A stretch of 64,000 bases of DNA from Adiantum capillus-veneris (lineage: Eukaryota; Streptophyta; Polypodiopsida; Polypodiales; Pteridaceae), in assembly GCA_014529385.2 (NCBI GenBank), contig CM043943.1, positions 156,051,592 to 156,115,591 on the forward strand, given 5' to 3'. Shown one piece after another: positions 23,095-35,335 of the stretch. Position numbers and translations under genes: made by a program. Numbering within the stretch: position 1 is the stretch's first letter; the number at the start of each line of letters is the position of its first letter. The notes beneath the pieces are model-generated. The model had not been told where the DNA came from. It ran no database searches and saw nothing but the letters and a program-made list of their open reading frames with translations.

Positions 23095-24158
23095 GGCAAA
23101 AATATCCCGGTATTCTTCTTAGTAAGCTTAACAAAAGCTCTTATTCTTCTTCCGTTAGGTCATTTGCAATGTAGGCAAGTCTAGGCTCTTCTCCTGGCTC
23201 AGTCAGATCTATCTTTTTTGCTTTTTTAGGTCCTTCATAGGACTCACCCTGTTTTCATAGTACTCTAATAGGTTGCTCAACTATGATTCTTCGATCTTGG
23301 AGAGTATGTTTCTTGTAATGGGGTGGAACACTCATTACATCTTTACCATCCTCTTTGCATTTTGGTCGTATATATCTCCTTTAGAGCTTTTTCAACTCTT
23401 GATACTTCTTTTTCTGCTCAACTTGGGTCATGATTGAACCCTTGTTTTGTTTTTTTGGCTTTGCTTGAATTTCCTTTCTCGTTTTTCTTGATGTTTTTGG
23501 GATTTTTGGATTTTCATTTGAAGGATATATGCCAATGATTTTGTCCTTGACACAATCATGTGCATCAGACTGATGGCATAGGTCTAGCTTATAAATTTCT
23601 AGTGTCTCTTTTTTGTATATACCATGTCTGTCTTCTCGGTCTTTAGTTAGGAAAGTCAAAAAACTTTTCCTCCCCTCCTTTCATGAGTAGCTTAGCTTTC
23701 ACATGTTCGTTTTTCAACCCAAAATCATTTGAGGTAGTTGAATGTTCTTCTAACTCATCCATTGCATTGTAGTAGAGGTCTGAAAAGACTTGTTGAGATT
23801 TCATCAAGTCCTTGGATGCGTGAATTTATTCTTCAATGTGAAGGGTTGAAATCATTTGTATGGGAATTATGTCATAGCCGTCCTCATTGCAAAATTGAGT
23901 AGGCATAGACGTATTTATACATACATCCATTGTTGCTAAAATTTGAGTCCATTCAAATGGCTCAAACAAATTCTCTGGAAAGGTTTCAGGTACATAAGCT
24001 TCAACCATGCAATCCCTTTCTAAGATGCATTCTTCTCTTTTTAAACTCCCGTTTCCTGAAGCTCCGCACATCCAAATAGGAGTGTCTTTGTTCAACCGAG
24101 ATGGAAGCTTAGTTTCAGCCGAAGAGACTGAATTGAACTCTTGTATGGGTTTTTTCAT
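23095..24158 (-). pseudogene. element C protease-RT linker
   Basis: Frames at 24158-23826 and 23659-23381 carry low-complexity linker sequence (including a 'EDGYDIIPIQ' stretch and Lys-rich runs) between protease and reverse transcriptase. Orientation and spacing fit the surrounding polyprotein. No domain is recognised. Confidence 0.55.
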
Positions 24159-24199
24159 GACATCTTTATAAGTTGATCTTTTAAATTAACCCTTGTTAT

Positions 24200-24511
24200 T
24201 TATCCCACTTTCTTGAAGTACAGATAATTGTTTTCCCAGTCTTGGATGAGTTGTACTTGTCGCATGAAAGGTCTTCCCAATATGATTTCGTAATTTAGTT
24301 TCTTTCCAAAGTCTACTATGGCAAAAGTGTGTTGATATTCAATCCCACAGGAATTAAATATCACTTTTTCAAGCAGTCCTAATGGTCTTTCAATGTGTCC
24401 ATTAGCCAATTGCAATTTCCTTTGAGTTTGTCTAATTGTTGGTTGTCCCCAAGATTCCCATACTGCTTTTGTGGCTATGGCTATGCATGCCACACTATCC
24501 AGTATTGCCAT
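24200..24511 (-). pseudogene. element C retropepsin (first protease)
   Basis: The frame opens MAILDSVACIAIATKAVW, where DSV stands in place of the catalytic D-S/T-G. It ends with YEIILGRPFMRQ, the second landmark of plant Ty3/Gypsy proteases. Loss of the active-site glycine suggests it is inactive. Confidence 0.75.
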
Positions 24512-24514
24512 GAT

Positions 24515-25288
24515 TTATAGGTCATTATATTTCACTGGAAGGGTTGTGTTTCCTTCTTCCCCTTCGTAGTATTCTCCAACTTTGTTCATTGGAACAGATT
24601 GAATCTCTTTGTTATCCATTTTGTGTTTCAATTTTTCCAATTTTTTTGAGATTAGTCCTGTTATTCCCACCTTCTCTAGGGTTTTTTTTAGATCATTCCA
24701 TAGATATGGTCTGATTTTCAATAGTTCTCCCAAAGTAAGAGTGCATTTGATGGGTGTAGACATCATTGAATGAATGTTGTCTACTTCTAGGGTTTGTTCT
24801 GCTCTTTTTACTTGAGTGGTCTTACACACTATGGATTCATCTTCGTTCTCTCTGAAGTAAGAGGGTAATGTTTTCAAGGTCAATGATTTAGACATCCCTG
24901 AAGCTTCAGATCCACAATCCCCATACAAAGATGGTATATCCATGTCCATATCAGGAGGTCGATTGTCTAACCATACTTCCTCTATAGGAGCTGACCTTAG
25001 AGTTAGGCTCCCATCATTGATCTCTCTAACTTTTTCCCATAAGTGTCCTAGCCAGTCTTGTTCTACGAATGGAATTCCGTCTAAGGAATCTTCGTTGTCC
25101 GGCACTATAAGTTCTAGCTCTTTTGTTCTTAGGTGGGGTTCTACCACCACTTCAGATTTTTCTTTATTGTTTCCTTCCGCAAGCTCCTCAGGTTTTGTCA
25201 TACTTTCGAGCTTGGGTTGTTGTTTTTCCAGCATCTCTTGCATGATTCTTACCAAATTTTGATAAACTTCAAGATTAACTGCTTCCAT
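24515..25288 (-). pseudogene. element C gag-protease linker, 257 codons open
   Basis: The longest open frame in element C. It is acidic and Lys/Glu-rich, with 'CTLTLGELLKIRPYLW' before the protease. This spacer type precedes the protease in several plant Ty3/Gypsy families. Its openness next to broken neighbours is probably chance. Confidence 0.55.
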
Positions 25289-25416
25289 GTTTAGAGAAGG
25301 ATAGTTTTTTCATTTGTTTTCCATGTTTTGGGCTACTTTAAGACCTGCTTGGTAGGCTTCCAAGTCTGCATTAATAGGCTCAAAAATTTTGTCAACCAAA
25401 ATTGATCCTCCAGATT

Positions 25417-26781
25417 TCACGGTGGTCTCCTTGATTTCGATTCTAGTTTCTTCCACCTTTGCCTGGAATAGCCTCTTTGCTTTCTCCTGGATTTCAGCCC
25501 TTTGTTTCTGTTTCCTCGTCTCATACCTTTTGTTTCTGCTTCATTTGATCTTTTGACAGATGGGTTATGTTTCTTTTTCTTAGCTTGGGCTCTAGTGATT
25601 ACCTTGATTAGAACAACCGGTTCACTCTCAGATGAGCTCATGGTCTCATGGTTGGTCCATTTACCCTCAATTGCACACCATTTCTGCGGCCTAATTGGTT
25701 ACCCCTGTTGAGGTATCCCTTGCCCTGGTCCCCTCATAGGTGTTTTTTGCATGTTATTCACCATGTCATTCATCATTTTGAGCATGTCTTTTATGGATAA
25801 ACGTGGTGCTGCAGTAGTAGTATCCACTTGTGTGCAACACCAGTATCCACTTGTGTTGGTTTAGTGAATGTTGTTTTCTCACTTTGGTTATCCTTAGGGA
25901 CATCTTTTTCGTTGAAAATATCACAATTGTCTCCTAAGTCAATAGCATCTGACACACACTCTTCTAGGGTCGTATGCTTCTTGCTATACATTATAGCATG
26001 AAGTTCTTTGTTTAGAAGTCCCTCCAAAAACAATGATACGAGTCATTCTTCTGTAGGTATCTCTAGCTCTAGGCATATGGCAATGTATTGTTTCATTCGA
26101 GTTGCACAATCCCTAACAGACTCACCTTGTTTCTGTTTAAAACTATAGATTTAAGCTACTATATTGTGTTTGATCCCCATTTTAGAACAAGCAGCTACAA
26201 ATCCTTGAGCTAATGTGTTCAAGTCCATAACTGACCTTGGTGGAATGTTTTTGAACCATGTCAATGCTTTTCCTTCTAATGTCATTACAAACCCCTCGAA
26301 TTGAATATGCATTTTGCTCTTAGCACTTGCTTAAAGCTTGCTAAGTGGTCGTATGGATTCCCGATCCACTGTATTTTTTTACCCATTTTTGAAAATTAGC
26401 TGGTCTGACATGTGTATTTGGTTCAACTCCCAGTCTCCTGGCAGTTGCTCCCGTTCGGAGTCCTTCAAACCCGTCTATTGGAAATAGTGACTCATGTAGC
26501 CCTAGACTGGCTTTAGTGTCACCCGATTTTCTTCCTGATGAAGTGGTTTCTGGTTTCTTAACATTACTCTCAAAAGATCTCTCACGGTGTTCATCTCTTG
26601 GAATAGTTTCTGGTCCTTGGCCCAATTTCCAATCCCTTATAGAGTACCCTTGATATTTGGTTTGTTCTACCTCCTTATGAGTCATCATAAGGAAGTTATT
26701 GTTATAAAAATGCCTAAACAGGTAAGTTGGTAGATCAGTTGATCTCTTATCTTTGATCTTGAAGATATAGATGATCTTCAT
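25417..26781 (-). pseudogene. element C Gag capsid region
   Basis: Fragments in changing frames. 26781-26341 is the N-terminal part. The region 26300-26030, read across frames, contains gag-like phrases such as 'MTLEGKALTWFKNIPP' and 'KQGESVRDCATRMKQ'. 26033-25791 reads LFLEGLLNKELHAI. These match the Retrotrans_gag capsid domain. No clear zinc knuckle follows in what I could read. Confidence 0.7.
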
Positions 26782-27039
26782 GGGTGTTAATTGTCTTGAT
26801 TTGGCATGCGAAGTTCATAGAAGATCTTCGACGTTTCTATCCTCCCAACAATAGATTCCGATCCTAGGATTATCCGTACTAAGCCATTTCAAAGGCTTCA
26901 AATCAACTTGATCATATCCCTTAAATTCTTAAGCTGGTGGTCCTTCTTTAGTTGCTATATCTACAATTATGTTGTTTACTTCTAACCCCCATTGTCTATC
27001 ACATTAGGGTTTTCGACTTGTAAGTACTAAGTTTCATTT

Positions 27040-27381
27040 CTATCCATGTACTTTGTTTGCCTTGATCTCCTCTTCAAACTCAAAACCATGGTCATCAATG
27101 TGAACAACATACTTTTTGTTATGATCCAGGTAAACTAGAGCTCCATGGCGATTAGTCTTATAAAATGAGAGTATATGTTTGTAGCGCACCGTTGTTCCGG
27201 TTTTTGAGTGATTCGAATAGGAAGACATTGCAGATGTTGAATCTGAAAAAGTGTCTAAGACTTCTTCAAGGATAGTGTGCAAGGGATTGCCTTGATTCAT
27301 GCTTTCTTTAGTGGATACTCTACTGGAGGTTTCTCCAAATATGCCTTGATTTCCTAGTACACGACCAGATCTAAGGTTCAT
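27040..27381 (-). pseudogene. element C Gag N-terminal domain
   Basis: A 113-codon frame starting MNLRSGRVLGN and containing KHILSFYKTNRHGALVYLD. A similar stretch, KHILQLYGYNGDKVLYIE, opens the gag of element B at 46.9 kb, which links the two families. On the minus strand a GGTAAGT donor-like string lies about 30 bases before the ATG (about 27408). I cannot say whether it is used. Confidence 0.6.
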
Positions 27382-28900
27382 AAAGACTTGTGAAGCCCTG
27401 GATAGAGTACTTACCGTCGGATTTACTTGTTATATCAACTTTTTCCACTTGACTTGATTGCAACTTCTGTCAAGCTGCCGATTCCTTGTCTACAACCTGA
27501 TTCCTGGGTCAACTTGATCAAGTTAGCTATTCTTTCGCAAAAATTGTATAGTTTTTGCTAACTATTGTGATTGGTCTATGTGTATCACTTCAAATCGAGC
27601 TATGGGAGTCAGCACTTTAGACTTTCAAATTCCCCTTTTGCAAAAATCAAAGGATTAGTCTGCAACATGGAAACTGAGTGAACATGTACCAATTTGGATC
27701 CGATTGAACCCAAAATTACCTGGTGGTCTTGTATTATGTTAGTCTAACATTGTACAAGTTCAAAAGTCAAAATTGGTGTCTCTGTGTAGCAGTAGTAAAT
27801 AATCATGATTATTTACTTTTGTTAGTTTTTTTTGTTTCAAGAATCTGGCTTAAGTCTCACTTCTGTGATCCAAATTTCACCAAAATTGATTTGTGTGGTC
27901 TACTTGATGTGCTTGACCTGGTGGTATACTCAAATGTGCAAGATTATCAATTTTTGAAGCAGATGTAAATAATCGCGATTATTTACTCCAGCTAATTTTT
28001 TGTAATTTTTTTTCCCCAATCTTGACACAGATCTGTTAAGCACCTCAACTTAAGTTCTCTAGCCAAGTTTCACTAAGTTTGGATAATTTTTTGTTCAATT
28101 GGTCCTCAGTTTTGTGTCCGCAGACTGACTTGCAAATTTGGTCACAATTTTCAATCCAATGATCAAAATCTTACCAAATTTGGTTTGTGGGCTTACTACG
28201 ACAGTGATAAAGTTAGTGGTATGCTAACTTGGTCAAAAAAGTTGAAAAATGGGCAGATGTAAATAATCGCGATTATTTACTACTTGCAACTTTTTGCATC
28301 TTTTTGGTCAAGTGATCATGTACACATGTCTATCACATCAATATAAGCCTATAAATCAAGTTTCATTGAGTTTGAACAAATTTTTCCCCAATTTACACTC
28401 AAGTTCCCGAAAGTCAGTACAAACTTTAGTTTTTACCTAGTTTTTTGCCACTTTGGTGATCCAAATCATATGGCCCTTTACAAAAGTTGTTTGTACACAT
28501 GCAACGAGTGATTGGTATCAAGCTTGGTCAATTTTGAGCTGAAAGTAAATAATCACAATTATTTACTTTAGGCCTAAGATGAACATTTTTTAACACTTTT
28601 TCAATGGACAGTCTTTTCATTAGCTATTTTAAGCCTATGAATCAAGTCAAAACTTAATTTGGCCTAAAATGTCAAGAAAAAGTAAAAAAATTGAGTTTTT
28701 GCAAACTCTTGAAGTTTTTACCTCGATGTGTCCTTGAGCTTACCCATTGGTTCATATAACTTTTAAGCATACTCTCCAGTCGGATTGAGTGGTTGGCAGT
28801 CTTTTCGTGCTATTTCTATCCGTAGACCTAAAGTTCTATAACTTCAAATAACAACTTGTAATTGATTCTTTCGGAGAGAGCAATGTTTTGAAATCCACCT
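27382..28900. other. 5' non-coding part or LTR of element C with four palindromes
   Basis: AT-rich DNA upstream of element C's gag on the minus strand. Four 22-bp palindromes centred on AATCGCGATT or variants lie at 27795-27816, 27965-27986, 28259-28280 and 28545-28566. The sequence around each is loosely similar, so this is a diverged repeat series. No LTR boundary or primer site could be fixed. Confidence 0.55.
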
Positions 28901-30030
28901 CGGATTCTACTTACCCTACTCCTAGGTTCTAATGTAATGGGGTTGTGGAAAGTGTCCACAAACACTCGTCTAAAGTAATCTCAAATATCTTTGGCTCTTT
29001 TGCAATAGGCTTTATGGTCATTGGCTCATGCCCCGATGCTTGCGAGCTAGTAGATTTAGGCCCAACTGACACTTCTTTCTCCTTGAATGATTAAATTATC
29101 CTCCAATTGGATCGCATTGGTGGTGACTACTTCCCAAGTGGTGATACCTCTAATGACTAGGCCATTGTAGATATCCTCATGTCATAGTCCCCTAATGAAT
29201 CTATCAAGCAATTGGTTATTATTGAAGCGCTCATTTGGATTACAACTAGAATTCAAATGCTTCAAGCGACTAATAAAGTCTCTCATGGACTCCCCTTCCT
29301 CTCGTTGGGCTTTCTGGAGCTAAGATTCTACACCCCGAAGTAATCCCTCTCATACGTACTCTTTCAAGAACAATCTCCTAAGAGTAGGGTAAATCGTTTT
29401 CTCTTCCATTCTTAGGGTTCTATACCAATTCCCAGCCTTTCCAATTAACATCAGGCTTAAAGCATTACTCTTATGCAGGTCATTGTGTTCTCCTAGGGAG
29501 TCGCATATTTGTTCAAACACTTCGATATGCTTTCTCACATCCATGTCTCCACAATTTTTGTGTGAGCTTAGCTATTTGTACTATCTTACTTCTAGGTTCT
29601 CTATAAGGTGTGTTACGCATATTTTCATCAATGGATCGACCAATAGCTTGAGAAAATGTTGCCAAGTCACCTAAGTGAGCAGGTATAGTGGGGACAGGTG
29701 CTCTCGGGACTACATGTGGAATGGGGGTTGGCATTGGGCTTGGCGTATAAGAAGCCCTTGGGTTCCAAGTTTGGTACGGTGTTGTGCCATGTGGTAGCCC
29801 AAAGTTCATATATGTGGCCCTAGGCATAGAAAAAGTGGGATGTGACATGCTAATGCTAGCTGGTATGGTCCCATTGAAATAAGAGCTTAGATGTTGTGGT
29901 TGTGGAGCATAAGTTGTTGAAACAATGGGAAGGGTAGGAGCTATGTGAGTATAAGGACATGTAGGTGCATATGATTGATACACTCTTGTAGGTACTATGT
30001 AGGCATTGGGCCACCATGTAGTGGTGCTTT
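28900..30030 (-). pseudogene. Gag fragment, minus strand (element D region)
   Basis: 29983-29513 is Pro/Thr/Tyr-rich ('TPSPMPTPIPHVVPRAP') and ends in 'NTPYREPRSKIVQ'. 29544-29350 reads KHIEVFEQICDSLGE and NALSLMLIGKAGNWYRTL, a Retrotrans_gag capsid motif. Further on comes 'IFEITLDECLWTL'. Stops and frame changes interrupt it. It is oriented away from the reverse transcriptase that starts just to its right, so gag and pol here are head to head. Confidence 0.7.
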
Positions 30031-30565
30031 ACTATCCGGGAGAGGACAAGACACGAGTATAAATTCATCTAGTGACTCTTCACTAGAGGAAGGTCATAAT
30101 AAAAAATTAGACAAGAAGAGTAAGAGATATAAGAGGCGACGATATCGAGCAAATGTGCGTGCTAGAATAAATGAAAAATAATCTACCGTAGAATGGCTTA
30201 ATTATATGGGGGCATGTGATGCTCATCGAAAGTTGGTAGATAAATGGGGTGAATACCTTCAAATCGTTGTGTGGTGTAGTCCATAATCCATTGAATCGCA
30301 TAGCTAGGCTACAAGGAAGCCAAAGTTGAGCCGTACCATAAGAAGACAACAAAATCAAGAGTTAGCTCAACAACAAAAGAAAGCAAAAGAGAAATCACAG
30401 TCCACAGAGCAACAAGACTCCACAAACTTACACCCTGTACCTGATCATTTCAAATCCTACACCACAGAGGAAAAGGCACAAAGAACACCTATCGATGGAA
30501 GCAATGGAGTCTATGATGGTCCAGTGTTAGTTAAGGAAATAGAGTCTATGATGGTCCAACAATAG
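29975..30565 (+). pseudogene. pre-RT segment of element D
   Basis: Frames at 29975-30181 and 30326-30565 are basic or Gln/Lys-rich ('KSKRYKRRRYRANVRARI', 'RRQQNQELAQQQKKAKEKSQ'). They precede reverse transcriptase on the same strand. No domain is recognised; context makes a gag-pol linker likely. Confidence 0.45.
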
Positions 30566-30632
30566 TTAGCAGACCCAGGTGAGGAGGCCAAACCTATTTT
30601 CATTGCCCAAGATCTGATAGAGACTGAGGAGT

Positions 30633-31301
30633 GTGTACTTAAATAACTTCTTAAGGAATTCAAGGATATATTTTCTTGGACATATCATGATATCCGTGGT
30701 GCAACACACAATTCTCATGAATAGCATGGCCAAAGCAGCCAAGCAACAACCCTACCCAATGAATCCTAAGTATGCAAAGATTTTTCAAGAAGAGATTGAA
30801 AATCTTGTGCGGGTTCATATACCCTATTGAGCATTCAGAATGGGTGTCTCCAATAGTTATTGTGACAAAAAAGAATGGGAAACTTAGAGTGTGTGTGGAT
30901 CTCAAGAAGGTCAATGCCAACACTAAGAGAGACAATTACCCCTTTCCATATTCGAAACATGTGCTTGAAAGAGTTGCAGGGAAGGAAGCTTATAGCTTTT
31001 TAGATGGGTCTCTAGATACAATCAAATCACAATTACACTAGAGGACCAAGCTAAAACTACTTTTATAACTGAAATTGGAGTGTTCGCATTTCCTGTTATG
31101 GCATTTGGCTTAACGAGTGCCCCTGTTACCTTCCAAAGATTAATAAACACTACTTTTAGAGAATGTTTGAGGGAGTTTTGCAAAGTTTTCTTAGATGACC
31201 TTTGTGTTTATTCCTCTTGGGAAGAACATCTATCATGTTTACGAAAAGTGCAGGTTGTATCGCATCTCATGAAACCCTTTCAAATGCCAACTTTGGGTTA
31301 A
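30633..31301 (+). pseudogene. element D reverse transcriptase
   Basis: 30772-31041 reads WVSPIVIVTKKNGKLRVCVD and 'YSFLDGSL'. 31080-31301 reads FPVMAFGLTSAPVTFQ and VFLDDLCVYSS, the catalytic box with Leu in the usual Tyr/Met place. Stops and frameshifts lie between the pieces. It is close in type to element C's enzyme and unlike the chromovirus enzyme of element A. Confidence 0.88.
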
Positions 31302-31860
31302 ACATGGAGTCATTTTAGGGCATATAGTGTCCAAAAATGGAATTTCCGCAGATAAGAGCAAAATTAAGGCCATTTCCAATTTTCCACCACCTGAAAACTA
31401 TAAAGGAGTTCAAAGATTTATGGGCCATGTTGGTTATTGCCGGCGGGTTTATTTTAAACTTTGTCGAGATAGCTCATTACAAACTTCTTATTGAGTTCCA
31501 CTAGACTGCGGAGTGTGACCATGCTTATGAGTTATTAAACAAGACCTCAACAAGTGCTCCCATTTTAGGAGTGCCTGATTGGAATGTGATTTTCCATGTG
31601 CATATTGATGTATCCAACTTTGCTATTGGCTATGTTCTAGCTCAACCAAGAGAACATAAATTTGACTACCCCATTAGCTTTGCAAGTCATCAATTAAATG
31701 ATGCTCAGAGGAACTACACCACTACGGAGCGGGAAGGTTTAGCTATGATTATGCAGTAAATAAATTTCGCTACTACCTTCTTGCCAACAAGTTTGTTTTC
31801 TATGTTGATCATCAAGCATTCTTGTATCTATAAATAAACCTTCTTCTTGAGTTTGATTTT
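31302..31860 (+). pseudogene. element D connection and RNase H
   Basis: 31571-31759 reads FHVHIDVSNFAIGYVLAQ and YTTTEREGLAMI. The first catalytic Asp is kept (DVS where DAS is usual). The upstream connection region is readable only across several frame changes. Confidence 0.85.
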
Positions 31861-31866
31861 ATCATT

Positions 31867-32768
31867 TTGGTGAGACCCAATAAAGACGTCATGGTGGATC
31901 ATTTGTATCCCATATCCAATGGTGAAGCCCCTTCTGGAATTGATGATGAATTGCCCGGTGATACTTCCCTATTCCTCCTAGTCGAGACCATGCCTGAATG
32001 GAGTGAGAAGATTGTGAAATTTTTAGTTAACGGTTTTCCACCCAAAGAGCTTTGTAAGGATATAGCTCAAAAACTGTTAAAGGAATGTGAACCTTATTCT
32101 CTAATTGCAGGAACTCTCTACAAGCTAGGGAAGGACGATATTCTTAGACGTTGTGCTCGTGAGGATGAGTATTTATACATAGTGCAAGAAGCCCACATCG
32201 CTATAGACGGAGGACACTTCTCGAGGGAACTAACTGCTAGAAAGGTGTTGCAATCAGGCTATTACGGCCTACCGTATTCAAAGATACATCAGTTTTTGCA
32301 AAAGGGTGTGATGAATGCCAACGTTACAAGATCACACAATGAAAGGATAAGATGCCCTTGCATCCTATTAAAGTGACTCAACCATTTGAAAGATGGGGTT
32401 TAGACTTTGTAGGCCCAATTAGTCTGGTAGCTCATAACACTCAATCTCGATATATTATTGCTGCCACTGACTATGTGACAAAGTGGGAAAAAGTCAGGGT
32501 GACCCATAAGGTTGATGCAAGGTCAATTGCCAAGTTTCTCTTTGCAAACATTATTACACAATTTGGTTGTCCCTTTGAGATTTTGAGTGACAATGGCACT
32601 CATTTAATAAATGGAGTGATAAAGGAACTCACGAAAAACTTCATGATAGCCCACCATAGGTCTACGCCATATTATCCACAAGCAAATGACCAAGCTAAGA
32701 GCACTAACAAGACCTTAATTTCTATCTTGACCAAACAGTGGAAGCTCATCGCACAGATTGTGATTTGA
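31867..32768 (+). pseudogene. element D integrase
   Basis: 31867-32376 holds the N-terminal zinc-binding part ('EDEYLYIVQEAHIAIDGGHF', then a CQRYK-type segment changed to NANVTRS). 32352-32768 holds RWGLDFVGPI, ILSDNGTHLINGV and YYPQANDQAKSTNKTL. The catalytic Glu, expected where QAES is usual, is Lys, and the preceding Gly is Asp. The enzyme is therefore inactive apart from its frameshifts. Confidence 0.87.
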
Positions 32769-32784
32769 AGTTGACATCATCTCT

Positions 32785-33228
32785 ATGGTCTTATCGTACT
32801 TCTTACAAAGTGGCTATTGTACACCTTTCAAAATGATATATGGCCAAGAATCAATTATGCCATGGGAGTTTGTAATTCCTAGTCTACGGTTAGCTTCACA
32901 AGAAGGTTGGGATGGTAACCCTTTAGTTGAGTGTTTATATATCCTTGAGAGTTTAGATGAAGAAATACAATTGGCTATGCAAAATGCACTTGTGGAGAAA
33001 GAAATGTGGTCAAAGAGAGAGTGGTCACTTGGTAGCTAGAAATGGTTGGAGTCGCAGGCGGTCAAACAAACCTTCAAATGGCCACACCCAAAGCTCTCAA
33101 AAATGGTGATTGAGCTTCATGTGCTCAACAATGGTAGATCCGGAAAGGAGAAGGTGCATTGGGAGGAGATGCGGTGGATTTTTTATCTTAGAGCATCTCT
33201 TGGGCTTGGAGAATTTGGGCATATGTAG
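32785..33228 (+). pseudogene. element D integrase C-terminal remnant
   Basis: 32785-33039 reads CTPFKMIYGQESIMPWEFVI, the segment that follows the integrase core. After an in-frame stop, 33046-33228 stays open but unrecognised. No chromodomain is visible. Confidence 0.65.
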
Positions 33229-33750
33229 AGAATCATATCTACAAGCAAGGCAATGTTGGAATTACAAGCAGAGGATCAAGTAGATAATCAAAAGCAAGGA
33301 GATCTTAAATCTTTGTAAAGAATTGGGCATGGTAATCTGCAAAAATAAGTGAATCTTGACAGAGTAGAGGAAGAGCAGGTCAAGAAAATCTTTAGTTAAT
33401 GAGTAGACCTTGCAATAGGGAGACACATTGCAAAGTAGGAGCACATTTTTATCTTGAGAACAATCAAGGGAATTAAATTGAGCAATCTTTGGATTAAAAG
33501 GCAAAGGGAGTTTACAGCTCTTGGGTAGCCATCAACGATGGGAATTGAGCAAGGCAGCATCAAGCTAGGACTTGTAGCACTAGCTTGCATCAAGTGAAAG
33601 CGATCAAGCAAGCATTTGTTAGTATCACAACCTACAATAGAAACTAGTCCAGCAGCTAGAATTGAAATCAAGCAGGTATCAGGTAATATAAAAAAACAAG
33701 GGGACCAGTGTTGGTAGAGCTTGGAACTTTAGAAGGTTGTGTCATTGTGT

Positions 33751-33820
<70 letters not shown>

Positions 33821-34948
33821 TGCAAAGAAAGGTAGAAATGGGCAAAGTTGCAGAGCACTTTGGAAAAACACAAAAAATTGAGCAATATTTTTTTCTCTTA
33901 GAGTGTGTACACACACTCGTCATTGAGAGCGACATGGGAAGAGAGAGAGCCCGAAGGGCTGATTTGACAGCCCACAAAGATAGAAGCCTCGACATCGAAG
34001 AATCTTTGGCAAGATTTGGACCTCACCTTTAGGCTTTGGATTGTGAGGACACATATTGGCTTTGTATCATTGGCTACTCCTCTCTTGTCAAGCCTCGAAT
34101 TACGACTTTGGCGCATCCGCTCGGCATCTCCTTGAGCGTCGGGGCTACAACATCGCTGAGAACTTCCATCCATTGACAAAAGATGGCATCGACCAGGTTT
34201 TTCTTAGCTTTGACATAGCAAGAGCAAGAAAAAGTGGTTTTTCTCTCCTCTAGTGTATCCTCACCGTCAACTTTTCTCCCACACCCATTCTGGAGTGGTT
34301 TTTCTCTGACAATCACTCCTCAACATCCCGGACTTGACTTAGCAGGAGACACATTGAGAGAGAATGGCATCAGCTATCCTCTAGCCCACTTCAAGAGCGG
34401 CTCGGCTCTCCACTATCTCCTCAGTGTTTTGGCTTGACGGTTCTCCATTTTTCCTCCTTCAACGACACACATCTAACACATATGGCTCCGACAACCATTT
34501 TCAAAATGGATTTCCCACGAGCGAGTTTGGCTCCTAGATTGCATTTATAACCACAAGTGGCTGGTTGTTTTGCATGTCTAATTATTTGTTGATTTTTTCG
34601 ACCAACAAGGTAGTGTGTGCAAAATTCTTGGCATTTTTCTCATAGGTTGCATATTCTTTCCACTAGTGTAGATTATGCGACACAAATAGTGCTCATATAT
34701 GATTGTGTGGGTCATTTTAGAGAGTGTTTTTTAGCACAATTTTGTGCAGTTATGCTATTTATGCATATGCAAATATAGAATGAGCTAGGTATAGCTTGCA
34801 AGTGGTAGATACACAGGTTTACAAGGTTTTTTTTTTTTGTTTGGAATGGTGCAGTCATCCATAGAGCCACTTGTTCAGGAGTGAGCTTCATTGCCACGGT
34901 TTTGGTAGTTCAAGTATACCATATGTGGAACTTTTATTTTTCACACTC
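33229..34948. other. no gene recognised; CA tract inside
   Basis: Apart from a CA microsatellite at 33753-33818, I see only small frames. A 65-codon plus-strand frame (34056-34253) has ordinary protein-like composition ('DFGASARHLLERRGYNIAEN') but is unrecognised. The right end must be the 3' non-coding part of the element whose polypurine tract and LTR follow. Confidence 0.35.
33753..33818. repeat. (CA)n microsatellite
   Basis: A perfect CA run of about 66 bp. Confidence 0.95.
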
Positions 34949-34986
34949 CATAGTCAAGGATGACTATGATTTCAAGGGAGATATAA
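34949..34986 (+). other. AGGA-loop hairpin and polypurine tract of family E
   Basis: CATAGTCA-AGGA-TGACTATG (34949-34968) forms a perfect 8-bp stem. It is followed by the purine-rich AAGGGAGATATAA directly before the LTR start TGTCATGA. The arrangement matches the 3' end of element A at 62127-62164. Confidence 0.75.
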
Positions 34987-35335
34987 TGTCATGAAAATTA
35001 ATTTCTAAACTTTTAAAATTATTTTCCATCTTATGTTTGGGGAAAATAAAAGAGAACAAGAGAAATTGATTAAAGTGATTATAGACTTACTTAAGTCAAA
35101 GGCTTGGGACCAAAGGAAAGAAGTCTATAAAAGAGCTATTTAGTTATCCCAAGTCAAAGGTGCAGGTTAAGAAAGGACAAGTCTATCCTGAGCAACCTTG
35201 ATCAAAGATACAAAACAAAGGGGGCTAATTAGAGCAATTATAAGAGTCCAAAAAAAGAAAATAGCTATCTAAATTTTCAGTAACTAAATTTACTCATTAT
35301 ACTCCAAGTATGAAGTCTAGGAAGCCTTATTGTAA
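34987..35335 (+). repeat. truncated 3' LTR of family E, plus strand
   Basis: It starts TGTCATGAAAATTAATTTC after a polypurine tract and runs about 350 bp in parallel with the first part of the complete minus-strand LTR at 37449-39020, reading that copy from 39020 downward. Shared phrases include 'gagcaaccttgatcaaag' and 'actccaagtatgaagtctag'. The similarity stops near 35335, so the rest of the LTR is lost. Confidence 0.75.

Noticed and set aside
33739-34032. 97-codon His/Thr frame and its antisense Cys/Val frames
   Set aside because: They arise from the CA tract.
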